Assembly: GCA_001298555.1 (NCBI GenBank)
Contig: LJCW01000390.1
Coordinates: 1-64,000 of the forward strand
DNA: 64,000 nucleotides
Direction of reading: 5' to 3'
DNA from: Actinobacteria bacterium OV450
Lineage (GTDB): Bacteria > Actinomycetota > Actinomycetes > Streptomycetales > Streptomycetaceae
Shown: in pieces, positions 1 through 7,208 of the stretch
Numbering within the stretch: position 1 is the first letter of the stretch
Layout of the letters: the number at the start of each line of letters is the position of its first letter
The notes under the pieces: generated by a model
Seen by the model: only the letters and a program-made list of their open reading frames with translations
Told to the model about the DNA's origin: nothing
Databases searched by the model: none
Position numbers and translations under genes: made by a program

Positions 1-114
1 CGCCGGGCTGGCGGCCGTCCCCCGCGGACCTCGGCCCGCGGCCGGGCCCGGGCCCGTACGGACACGGCCGCAGCCGCAGCCGCAGCCCCGGAGGGAACGG
101 ACACCGGCGTCCCC

Positions 115-781
115 TTGAGCGCCCCGGCCCGGTGGTCACCATCCGCAGACGCCGACGCCCCCGTACGACTGCCCCCCCCCGTACCGCAGTTGGTTGTGGT
201 ACTTCTCCCCCACCGCCGACCACCGGCAGCCCGGCCTGGTCCGCCTCGCCTCGGGGTGCAGCAGGGCGTGCTGCCCGTGGTCGGACCCCCGGGCCGTGGA
301 CCACCGCGTCGCAGTGGACGTCACCCCGGGGGCGGGGCCGGTTCCGCCACGACGGGCGCCCGCCGCAGCAGGTGGCCGCGCCCGCGCTGCCGCGGCTGGT
401 GCCCGTCGTGGCGGGGCACGACTACGGTCCCCCGGTCCGCGGACCGGCTGGGAGGAGTGCTTCGTGGACTTCTCGGGGCGCAGCGTTGAGGCGTACACCG
501 ACCTCGGCCACATCACCCCGGAGCGCCCGCTGGTTCCGCTGAGCGGGAAGGAGGGCGCGTGCTGCACGTGGTCGACGGGATCGTCCGCGCCGCCCGGCCG
601 CGGCGGCCCGCTGCCGGAGGCCGCGGCCGCCGCGGCCGGGCAGGGACCGCTCGTCGCGCTGCGCCAGGCCCGCGCCGGGGTGTCCAGGCACGGGGACGCG
701 GTGACGGACGCCCTGGCCCGGGACGCCCTGCCGCCCATCACGGCGGCCGGGCACGCGGCTCCGTACCGGGGGTCCCCGGCT
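115..781 (+). pseudogene. Degenerate coding-like stretch, product unknown
   Basis: No single frame reads as a convincing protein, but pieces in two plus-strand frames look coded. About 446-555 reads like a globular segment (GWEECFVDFSGRSVEAY), the frame appears to jump near 555-560, and about 610-770 contains an Ala-rich helical segment (ALRQARAGVSRHGDAVTDA). I see no good ribosome binding site or start. This is most simply an old gene broken by frameshifts, but it could also be non-coding GC-rich DNA. I do not recognise a family. Confidence 0.2.
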
Positions 782-861
782 TGTCGGCTTGCGGACCGCG
801 CCGGCGCAGGCCCAGGGACGAAGCGGAGCCCCGTCCTGGACCTACGTGGTGGGCGGAGGGG

Positions 862-1236
862 TCAGGAGGAGGCGGGACCGATCACGACGGCCGTCCCGTA
901 CGCGCACACCTCGGTCCCGACGTCGGCGGCGTCGGTCACGTCGAACCGCATCATCAGGACGGCGTTCGCGCCGCGGGCCTTCGCCGCTTCGATGAGCCGT
1001 TCCATGGCCTGGTTGCGGGTCTCCACCAGGGTCTTGGTCAGCCCCTTCAGCTCGCCCCCGATCATCGACTTCAGTCCCGCACCGATCTGGCTGCCGAGGT
1101 GGCGCGAGCGGACGGTGAGGCCGAAGACCTCCCCGATGACCTGCTCGACCCGGTAGCCGGGAACGTCGTTCGTCGTCACGACCAGTACGCCGGTCTGCTG
1201 GGCCCCCGGGCCGCCGCTGTAGTCATCGATACCCAT
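862..1236 (-). CDS. YbjQ/UPF0145 family heavy-metal-binding-like protein
   Basis: 124 aa, the usual length for the YbjQ (UPF0145) family. The family signature is visible: VTTNDVPGYRVEQVIGEVFG near the N-terminus, then the central helix with ETRNQAMERLIEAAKARGANAV and a C-terminal strand ending in YGTAVVI. YbjQ proteins form small pentameric barrels related to dodecin-like folds; the biochemical role is not established. No signal peptide, so cytosolic. It is transcribed away from the SH3-domain gene and stands alone. Confidence 0.85.
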   Translation of the reverse strand: MGIDDYSGGPGAQQTGVLVVTTNDVPGYRVEQVIGEVFGLTVRSRHLGSQIGAGLKSMIGGELKGLTKTLVETRNQAMERLIEAAKARGANAVLMMRFDVTDAADVGTEVCAYGTAVVIGPASS

Positions 1237-1609
1237 GGCCCCACTGTGGCGGCGGGCCCGGGCCCGCGCATCCGGAGCACGGCGGGGATCCGGCCGCTCC
1301 GGGGATCACGGCAGCCGGCCGGCGATCCGGCAACGGCCGTGCAGAACCCTTCCTCCAGCAGGGCGGTGGCCCGCGGCAGGCGGCGGGCCGTCAGCCACAG
1401 CTGCCGTTCGGTGCGCAGTTCGACGACCCGGTCGGCCCTGGCACGGGGACCGTCATGGCGGCGATTGGGCATTTCGGGCTAAACGGCGGTGAGTCACCAG
1501 GGTTGTCCGAGCCGCCCTCGCCATAGTCGACCCTGGCGGCCGAGTGGCTGCCACCCCCGGCCCGCGGCACACCGCGGCCGGCCGGATGTCTTCGCAGAGG
1601 AGCCTGCAC
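1237..1609. other. Intergenic stretch between divergent genes
   Basis: 373 bp separating the YbjQ gene (leftward) from the SH3 gene (rightward); it must carry both promoters. On the minus strand about 1176-1472 there is a 98-codon frame whose first half looks protein-like (VVELRTERQLWLTARRL), but it overlaps the YbjQ start by 61 bp, lacks a clear ribosome binding site and becomes compositionally random at its end, so I do not call it a gene. No strong inverted repeat seen. Confidence 0.4.
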
Positions 1610-2215
1610 ATGCAGAAGCCCACCCGGACCATCCTCGCTCTCGCCGCCGGAAGCCTGGTGCTCGGCTCGGTCGGCGCGGGCGCCGCCTTCGCGGACGACG
1701 GTCCGACGGCGGACACGCCGTCGCGCGAGAGCGTCGTCCTGGAACCGGAGAACGACCAGTCCAGCACCTACCAGGGCGAGAGGTACACGGTCGGCAAGGT
1801 CGTCTCACGCGGCCCGCTGCAGATCCGCAGCAAGCCGACCAGCCGCTCGCAGTCCGTGGGGCACGTCAAGCCGGGCCACAAGGTCGCGATCGTGTGCAAG
1901 GTGCGCGGCGAGTGGGTCGACGGCAACGACGTCTGGTACCTCCTCCACGTCAAGAAGAAGGAGGAGGACGGCCGGGAGACGCACGAGGGCCGGGAGACGC
2001 ACGAGGGCCGGGAGACGGACGACGGCCGGGAGACGGACGAGGGCCGGGAGACGGACGCGCGGCAGCCCGCGTTCTCCGACGAGGAGGGCCGCCACGGCAT
2101 GCAGGAGAGGGACGGCAAGAACGGCAGGAACGGCAAGCACGAGAAGGACAGGAAGCAGGCCTGGATCACCGCGCGTTACGTGAAGAACCTCGACCACGTG
2201 AAGTGGTGCGACTGA
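1610..2215 (+). CDS. Secreted SH3-domain-like protein with GRETxE repeats
   Basis: 201 aa. The start is set by GAGGAG about 8 nt upstream of ATG 1610. Residues 1-28 are a Sec signal peptide (Lys/Arg, hydrophobic core, AGAAFA cleavage region). Residues about 60-120 and the C-terminal WITARYVKN motif look like a bacterial SH3 (SH3b) fold split by an insert: VVSRGPLQIRSKPTSRSQSVG, then WYLLHV. The insert (121-150) is five tandem hexapeptides of the type GRETHE/GRETDE followed by a Lys/Arg/Asp/Gly-rich linker. SH3b domains commonly bind peptidoglycan or protein ligands outside the cell; the function here is inferred only from fold. A highly charged loop inside an SH3 fold is unusual. Confidence 0.75.
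   Translation: MQKPTRTILALAAGSLVLGSVGAGAAFADDGPTADTPSRESVVLEPENDQSSTYQGERYTVGKVVSRGPLQIRSKPTSRSQSVGHVKPGHKVAIVCKVRGEWVDGNDVWYLLHVKKKEEDGRETHEGRETHEGRETDDGRETDEGRETDARQPAFSDEEGRHGMQERDGKNGRNGKHEKDRKQAWITARYVKNLDHVKWCD
1970..2059 (+). repeat. Five in-frame 18-bp tandem repeats (GRETxE)
   Basis: Five consecutive 18-bp units of the form GGCCGGGAGACG + 6 variable bases (1970, 1988, 2006, 2024, 2042). They are in frame and encode GRETHE, GRETHE, GRETDD, GRETDE, GRETDA. Units 1 and 2 are identical. Copy number could vary between strains without breaking the frame. Confidence 0.95.
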
Positions 2216-2231
2216 CCGTCCGGTCCCCCCG

Positions 2232-2255
2232 CCGGCCGGTCAGTCCACCGGCCGG
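2232..2255. terminator. Inverted repeat between convergent genes
   Basis: Arms CCGGCCGGT (2232-2240) and ACCGGCCGG (2247-2255) with a 6-nt loop, just after the SH3 gene stop and overlapping the last codons of the convergent NYN gene. Probably a bidirectional intrinsic terminator of the U-less actinobacterial kind. Confidence 0.5.
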
Positions 2256-2632
2256 TCCACCGGGCGTACGGCCCGCGGCCCCAGGCATCGCGCCCCGTAC
2301 GCCCGGACCCGTTCGCGCAGTTCCCGGTCCGCCGTGACCACGACGCACCCGCGCTCCGCGTGGGCGGCGGCCAGTTCCACGATCCGGTCGTCACCGCTCC
2401 CGGGCGCCGGGTCCACCCGTACGCCGGGCACGGACTCGACGCCCCGCGCGGCGCCCTCGACGACCAGGATGACCTCCTCGATCTCCCCGGCCTCCCCCGC
2501 GGCCCCGCGGCCGAGCGGGTCGCGCCGCGCGAGGCGGTCGCGCAGCCGCTCGGCCGCGCCCCGCCGGTCCCGCCACCAGCCGTCCGGTACGGAGCCGACG
2601 ACGTTCGCGGCGTCCACGATCAGCACGCTCAT
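2240..2632 (-). CDS. NYN (YacP-like) domain protein, putative PIN-fold nuclease
   Basis: 130 aa. Starts with the NYN signature MSVLIVDAANVVGS (acidic residue in VDAAN), continues with a GDDRIVELA segment and ends in VVVTADRELRERV, the TxDxxL acidic motif of YacP/NYN PIN-like nucleases. It should be a cytosolic metal-dependent RNase or RNA-binding protein; similar actinobacterial proteins are sometimes named NTP pyrophosphohydrolase without proof. It starts 21 bp after the stop of the polynucleotide kinase gene and looks like the third cistron of the RNA-repair operon. Confidence 0.75.
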   Translation of the reverse strand: MSVLIVDAANVVGSVPDGWWRDRRGAAERLRDRLARRDPLGRGAAGEAGEIEEVILVVEGAARGVESVPGVRVDPAPGSGDDRIVELAAAHAERGCVVVTADRELRERVRAYGARCLGPRAVRPVDRPVD

Positions 2633-2653
2633 GAGCCCAGTATGGGCGGGCTC

Positions 2654-3586
2654 CTAGAAGTCGCCGTAGTTGACCTGCCAGGTGGGCAGGCCCATCCGGC
2701 GCCAGACCGCGACCACCCGGTCCCGGTCGTCGAGCGACACCCGCACCGCGTACCGGTGGCGCACGTGCGCGTCGAACAGCTCCGCCTTCACCACGTCGTC
2801 GCGGCGCGTGTCGCCGAGCGGGCGCATCCACAGCTCGTCGTACGGCACCTCGTGCAGGCGCAGCCAGGCCTCCGTCTGCGGACGGTGTTCCTCGCCGCGG
2901 CCGGACAGCAGCACGATCGTGTCGCCGTCGGCTCGCCGGAAGGCGTCCAGCGCGTACCGCACCGGCTCGTTCAGCGCGTCGATCTCGCAACGCGAGAAGT
3001 CGTACGGGCTGCGGTCACCGGTCAGCGCGAGCGTGCCGTCGATGTCGCACATCACCGCCGACGGCAGCGCCGGATCGGGCACGTACGGCTCGACCGCGGG
3101 CTGGTCGTTCAGCCATTCCGCCGTGAGCCTCCAGCCTCCCTTCCTGGCGCTCATCCGCTTGTCGTTCAATATCCGGATGACCTCTTCGCCGACCGGCCGC
3201 TCCCTCGCGGCGTCGCGGCGCAGGCACTCCTCCACCGGTACGTCGGTGAAGTCGTGCACGACGAAGGTCGCGCGCCCGGCCACCGCCGCCTTGAGCCGCT
3301 TGGGGATGTGCGAGGTCAGGTGCGTGTTGTCGACGACCACGTCGAAGCCGTCGTCGACGGCGGCCCGCACGGCCGCGTCCTGGACGGCCAGGACGGTCTG
3401 CTCGTGCCGGTAGGAGCGGCCGCGCTCAGGGTCGGGCAGGTCGAGCATGGCCCGCAGGTCGTCCAGGTTGACGCGACGCATCCGGCCCGCGGCCTCGGCC
3501 TGCAGGGCGCGCGCGGCCGTTGTCTTCCCCGAGGCCGGCAACCCCGTCATGACGTGGACGACGGGGCGTGCGGGTTCTTCGGACAC
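2654..3586 (-). CDS. Polynucleotide 5'-kinase / 3'-phosphatase (T4 Pnkp-like)
   Basis: 310 aa, two domains in the T4 Pnkp order. The N-terminal kinase has a P-loop GLPASGKT (residues 15-22), an NLDDLR acidic motif (40-45) and VDNTHL (85-90). The C-terminal HAD phosphatase starts at about 178 with the acyl-phosphatase motif DIDGT (D181, D183) and continues with LLSGRGEEHRPQTEAWL. It would heal broken RNA ends: remove 2',3'-cyclic or 3'-phosphate and phosphorylate 5'-OH. It starts 3 nt after the RNA ligase stop, so the two are translationally coupled and probably form a healing-and-sealing pair. Confidence 0.88.
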   Translation of the reverse strand: MSEEPARPVVHVMTGLPASGKTTAARALQAEAAGRMRRVNLDDLRAMLDLPDPERGRSYRHEQTVLAVQDAAVRAAVDDGFDVVVDNTHLTSHIPKRLKAAVAGRATFVVHDFTDVPVEECLRRDAARERPVGEEVIRILNDKRMSARKGGWRLTAEWLNDQPAVEPYVPDPALPSAVMCDIDGTLALTGDRSPYDFSRCEIDALNEPVRYALDAFRRADGDTIVLLSGRGEEHRPQTEAWLRLHEVPYDELWMRPLGDTRRDDVVKAELFDAHVRHRYAVRVSLDDRDRVVAVWRRMGLPTWQVNYGDF

Positions 3587-3589
3587 TGG

Positions 3590-4804
3590 TCAGTTCTCCT
3601 CATCGGTGGTGAAGGGGTCGGACGCCTCCGGCCGCACGTCCCGCCATACGACGAGATCGGTGGACCGGCCGTCCAGGCGCAGGAACATCGCCGCCCGGAT
3701 CCAGCGGTCGGGCAGCGCCTTCGCGGCGCGTGCGAACGCGGCGCGGTCGCCCGCCAGATGGGCGAGCTGCGCGTACGCCTCGTCGATGGCGCGCTCACGC
3801 CGTGCCGCCGCGTCCTCCAGACGGGCGACCACCTCGCGGACCCAGGCGTCGAACTCGTCCGGCACCTGCTCCAGCAGCGCTTCGAGCGGTTTGCCGCCCG
3901 AGGCCTCGATGTCGGCGGCGGTGCAGTTCAGCCCCTGCGCCAGCTCCTTGGCCGGCAGGCCGGCGAACCGTTCGATGCCGTGGTGGCGCCAGATGTCCCG
4001 CTCGGTGACGCCGGTGACCAGCTTGTGGAGCCGTACGTACTCGGACAGCTTGGCCTTCGCGCGCACTCCGGAGGCGAACCGCAGGACGAAGCCCTCGGCG
4101 TCGGTGCCGGCCGCGCTCTCGCCTCCGGGCAGCGTGTTCGACTCGGCCAGGGCCAGCAGTTCGGCGAGCGGCATGGCGGGCCACACCGTGACGACGGACC
4201 CGATGCCCTGCCAGTGGACCGCGGCCTCGGCGAGCGGGACCTCGGTGCCGTCCGGGCCGAACGCGGCGAGGAGCACCAGGTCCCGGCGGTCGCCGTAGTC
4301 GACGACGATACGGTTCTGCGGGTACAGGACCTCCGCGAGGTAGGTCACGCCGGGGACGAGGGCCGAGGTGTCCCGGCCGTCGAGGTGGCGCCGGCCCCAG
4401 GTGGCCTGGGTGCTGATGAAGGAGCCCTTGGACGCGACGTGCCAGCTGCCCGCGTAGTGGAAGACCACGGCGAGGCTGCCGTCGACCTTGTCGTACACCT
4501 CGAACGGCTCGTCGGGCAGGGCCGGCGCGTACGGCCGGCCCGCCTCGTGCTCGCCTACGTTGAAGAACTTCGGCAGCGGGAGGGCGACGATGGCGCCGGT
4601 GACGTCGTCGGCGACGAGGCCGCGGCAGCGGATCGTCACCCGGTTCCAGATCTGCTCGTACTGTGCCGTCCTCGTGTACGTGTAGATGGAGAGCGGCAGT
4701 TCGGGGTGTGACTTGCGGGTCACGTGCCCGGCGTCGAGGGCGGCCGCGAGCTCCTGCTGCGGCAGCAGGTCGTGCAGCGTCGGGTAGGCCTGGCTCTGGC
4801 CCAT
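3590..4804 (-). CDS. ATP-dependent RNA ligase (T4 Rnl1-like family)
   Basis: 404 aa. Nucleotidyltransferase motifs are present in order: motif I VYDKVDGSLAV with adenylated K106; upstream RCRGLV (60-64); motif IIIa YLAEVLYP (154-161, E158); motif IV EGFVLRF (237-243); motif V KAKLSEYVRLHK (250-261). A C-terminal helical region of about 140 residues follows, as in T4 Rnl1-type tRNA repair ligases. The ATG is preceded by GGGAGGAACCC. It is the first gene of the ligase / Pnkp / NYN operon. The substrate is probably a cleaved tRNA or other structured RNA, by family knowledge only. Confidence 0.88.
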   Translation of the reverse strand: MGQSQAYPTLHDLLPQQELAAALDAGHVTRKSHPELPLSIYTYTRTAQYEQIWNRVTIRCRGLVADDVTGAIVALPLPKFFNVGEHEAGRPYAPALPDEPFEVYDKVDGSLAVVFHYAGSWHVASKGSFISTQATWGRRHLDGRDTSALVPGVTYLAEVLYPQNRIVVDYGDRRDLVLLAAFGPDGTEVPLAEAAVHWQGIGSVVTVWPAMPLAELLALAESNTLPGGESAAGTDAEGFVLRFASGVRAKAKLSEYVRLHKLVTGVTERDIWRHHGIERFAGLPAKELAQGLNCTAADIEASGGKPLEALLEQVPDEFDAWVREVVARLEDAAARRERAIDEAYAQLAHLAGDRAAFARAAKALPDRWIRAAMFLRLDGRSTDLVVWRDVRPEASDPFTTDEEN

Positions 4805-5052
4805 GGGTTCCTCCCGGTTCGAGATGGTTCATTCTCACGTGCGGGAGGGGCGGCCCGGTAGCGAATTATCGCTGGTTGGAAGGGTTCCGGGCGACCTGGT
4901 CGACGTCCTGCGGACGCGGGGGGACACGGAGCCCCGGCAGGGCAGCCGGAGCGGGTCGTTCCCGTCTCGCCCTTCACGCCGGCCCACATGGAACGGCCCC
5001 GCTCGCAGACCGCTCGGAGAGGAGGACGTTCAGGTGAGCGGCCCGTGCGGAG
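4805..5052. other. Leader region of the RNA-repair operon
   Basis: 248 bp without a credible gene. It contains a short palindrome AGCGAATTATCGCT (4860-4873), the only AT-containing patch in the region, placed about 55 bp upstream of the RNA ligase start. It could be part of the promoter (TAATTC-like -10 on the minus strand) or an operator. Nothing else recognised before the MITE-like element. Confidence 0.4.
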
Positions 5053-5217
5053 CTAGTGCTGTGGCCGGAAAGGTTTGCCGGTTCACGGCGTCCGGTGCGG
5101 TGCATCGCAAGGCGGAGGGCCGCAGCTCGTACTCGCCGTACTCGCGCGGTCCGACAACGCAGCGAGGTGCCGTGCCGGGCGTCGCGAGGCGGTGAACCTT
5201 TCCGGTCACAGCACTAG
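5053..5217. mobile_element. 165-bp MITE-like element with CTAG ends
   Basis: Terminal inverted repeats of 23 bp with one mismatch: CTAGTGCTGTG, then G (left) or A (right, reverse complement), then CCGGAAAGGTT, at 5053-5075 and 5195-5217. The interior (about 119 bp) has no gene. Both ends are CTAG, so the target duplication may be CTAG (or TA) at a site that is rare in high-GC DNA. I recall very similar short elements in many Streptomyces genomes, which would make it a non-autonomous miniature element, but I cannot search. The right-hand CTAG contains the TAG stop of the neighbouring VOC gene. Confidence 0.75.
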
Positions 5218-5648
5218 TGCGAGATGCAGAGCTCGTTGCCTTCCGGATCGGTGAGCGTGGTCCAGGCGAAGGGGCCCTGGCGGGCGTCGCGCAGGTGGCG
5301 GGCACCCTTGGCGATCAGGCGTTCCACGACGTCCCGCGGGTCGTCGGTACCGGTGCGGACGTCGAGGTGGACGCGGTTCTTGACCGTCTTCGGCTCGGGG
5401 ACGAGCTGGAACAGGACGCGGGGTGCGCGTTCGAGGCCCTCGGGGTGGCGGATGGCGGCGCCGGCCTTCCAGACGAGGGCTCCGCGGTGGGTGGTGGTGT
5501 CGTCCTCCCCGGCCTGGCCCTCGGCGATCATCTTGCGGATGAACTCCTCGTCGGTCGGCTCCACTTCCCAGCCGAGGGCGTCGGCCCACCAGTCGGCGAG
5601 GGGATGCGGGTCGGCGGAGTCGACGGTCACCTGGAACGTGTATGCCAT
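5214..5648 (-). CDS. VOC (glyoxalase/bleomycin resistance-like) protein
   Basis: 144 aa with the VOC betaalphabetabetabeta layout: FQVTVDSADPHPLADWWADALGW at the start and NRVHLDVRT ... DPEGNELCISH at the end. DPEGNE supplies the usual C-terminal acidic ligand of this fold. The substrate cannot be told. The stop codon TAG lies within the terminal CTAG of the adjacent MITE-like element, so the 3' end of the transcript runs straight into that element. Confidence 0.85.
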   Translation of the reverse strand: MAYTFQVTVDSADPHPLADWWADALGWEVEPTDEEFIRKMIAEGQAGEDDTTTHRGALVWKAGAAIRHPEGLERAPRVLFQLVPEPKTVKNRVHLDVRTGTDDPRDVVERLIAKGARHLRDARQGPFAWTTLTDPEGNELCISH

Positions 5649-5739
5649 GGGGCGACCCTACTCCGGGTCGTTCGGCCGGTGCCGGTGTCGCGGCAGGTAC
5701 GGTTTCTGCCGGATGTCCCTTTCGGAACGGGGTGGGCGC

Positions 5740-6492
5740 ATGGAGTTCGGCCACGTGGGGCGGGTCGTGATCGCCGACGACGAGCCCGTCGTCCGCAGGG
5801 CCCTGCGCGCGGCTGTGGAGTCGACCGGGGAGTTCCACGTCGTCGCCGAGGCCGCCGACGGGCACGAGGCGGTGGAGGCCGTACGCGTGCACCTGCCGGA
5901 CATCCTGCTGCTGGACGTCCGGATGCCGCGGATGGACGGGGTGGAGACGACGACGGCGCTGCGCGCACCACGGCCCGCGGGGGACGCGGCCGCGGGTGCG
6001 GATGCGGAGGGGGACGCCGGGGCGGATGCCGGGGCGGACGCCGCGGCGGGCACCCGCATCGTCCTCACGACGGGCTTCGGGCTCGACCGGGACGTGGAAC
6101 GGGCCCTGGTCCTCGGCGCGGACGCGTTCCTCGCGAAGAACGCCCCGCGCGCCGAGCTGCTCGCCGCGCTGCGCGCCGTGCGGGACGGGGACGCCGTACT
6201 GTCCCCGCAGGTGCTGCGGCAGGTCCTGGACGCCCTGGGCACGCCGACCGATGCTCAGCACCGGCAGGCGCGGGCGCGGTGTGAGGCCCTGCCGCCGCGG
6301 GAGGCCGAGGTGCTGGGCCTGGTCGCCGCGGGACTGTCGAACCGGGAGATCGGCGAACGGCTGCACACCCCGGAGGACTCGGTGAAGGCGCTCGTCGGCC
6401 GGGTGCTGGCCGAGCTGGGCGCCGCGAGCCGGCTGGAGCTCGCGCTGCTGGCCCGGACCGCGGGCGCCGGTGTGCGGGGTCCGCGGGGGTGA
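5740..6492 (+). CDS. LuxR-family (NarL-type) response regulator
   Basis: 250 aa. The receiver has acidic pair D13/D14 in IADDEP, phospho-acceptor D59 in LLLDVRMP, Thr in LTTGF and K133 in FLAKNAP. A C-terminal LuxR HTH spans about 184-240 (LPPREAEVLGLVAAGLSNREIGERL). Odd feature: a low-complexity Ala/Gly/Asp insert of about 27 residues (77-104) between alpha3 and beta4 of the receiver. ATG 5740 is chosen because the conserved receiver begins right after it; ATG 5713 is possible. No histidine kinase adjoins it. Its TGA overlaps the GTG of the next gene, so the two are co-translated. Confidence 0.85.
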   Translation: MEFGHVGRVVIADDEPVVRRALRAAVESTGEFHVVAEAADGHEAVEAVRVHLPDILLLDVRMPRMDGVETTTALRAPRPAGDAAAGADAEGDAGADAGADAAAGTRIVLTTGFGLDRDVERALVLGADAFLAKNAPRAELLAALRAVRDGDAVLSPQVLRQVLDALGTPTDAQHRQARARCEALPPREAEVLGLVAAGLSNREIGERLHTPEDSVKALVGRVLAELGAASRLELALLARTAGAGVRGPRG

Positions 6493-7208
6493 GGGGCGTC
6501 CCGGCGCGGCGCGGCGTCCTGCGGCCGCTGACCGCGCTGCTCTTCCCGCCGGGGCCGCAGGGCGGGAGCGGTCCGCACGGGGTGCTGCCGGCGCTGCTGG
6601 TCGGGCTGACCTTCGTGAGCGGGGTGGTCGATGCGGTGAGCTTCCTCGGCCTCGGCCACGTCTTCGTCGCCAACATGACCGGCAACGTGGTCTTCCTGGG
6701 ATTCGCGCTCGCCGGGGACCGCTCGCTGTCGGCGGCCGCTTCGCTGCTGGCCGTCGCCGCCTTCCTGGCCGGCGCCTTGGCCGGGCGGCTGCGCCGCGGC
6801 GGGGAGCCTCAGCGGATGTTCGCTCCGCTGGTGGCGTCGCAGGCCGTACTGGTGGCCGGAGCGCTCGCGCTGACGGCGGGCGGGGCCGGGCCGCTGCCGG
6901 TGGTGGCGCTGCTCGCGCTCGGGATGGGCCTGCAGAACGCCGTGGTGCTCCGGCTGGCCGTGCCCGACCTGACGACGACCGTGGTCACCCGGACGCTGAC
7001 GGGGCTGGCCGCCGAGCCGTGGGACCGCACGGCGCTGCGGCGGCTCGTGTCGGTGGCGGTGCTGCTCTGCGGGGCCCTGGCGGGCGGTCTGCTGACGCTG
7101 CACCACGGGTCCGGCTGGGCGCTGGCCCTGGCCGTTGCCCTGCTCCTGTGGATCGCCCTGGCGGCGGCCCTGGCCCCACCCGAACACCGAGGCCGGGCGG
7201 CGGGTTAG
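6489..7208 (+). CDS. YoaK/DUF1275 family membrane protein
   Basis: 239 aa with about six hydrophobic helices. The DUF1275 hallmark is SGVVDAVSFLGLGHVFVANMTGNVVFLG in TM1-2, followed by a second conserved GMGLQNAVVLRL...DLTTTVVTRTLTGL. Family function unknown; integral membrane. The GTG start overlaps the stop of the response regulator by GTGA. Its TAG stop overlaps the stop of the convergent transporter. Confidence 0.88.
   Translation: MRGVPARRGVLRPLTALLFPPGPQGGSGPHGVLPALLVGLTFVSGVVDAVSFLGLGHVFVANMTGNVVFLGFALAGDRSLSAAASLLAVAAFLAGALAGRLRRGGEPQRMFAPLVASQAVLVAGALALTAGGAGPLPVVALLALGMGLQNAVVLRLAVPDLTTTVVTRTLTGLAAEPWDRTALRRLVSVAVLLCGALAGGLLTLHHGSGWALALAVALLLWIALAAALAPPEHRGRAAG

Noticed and set aside
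1176..1472. Small minus-strand gene overlapping the YbjQ start
   Set aside because: Overlaps the YbjQ coding region by 61 bp, lacks a ribosome site, and its second half is not protein-like.
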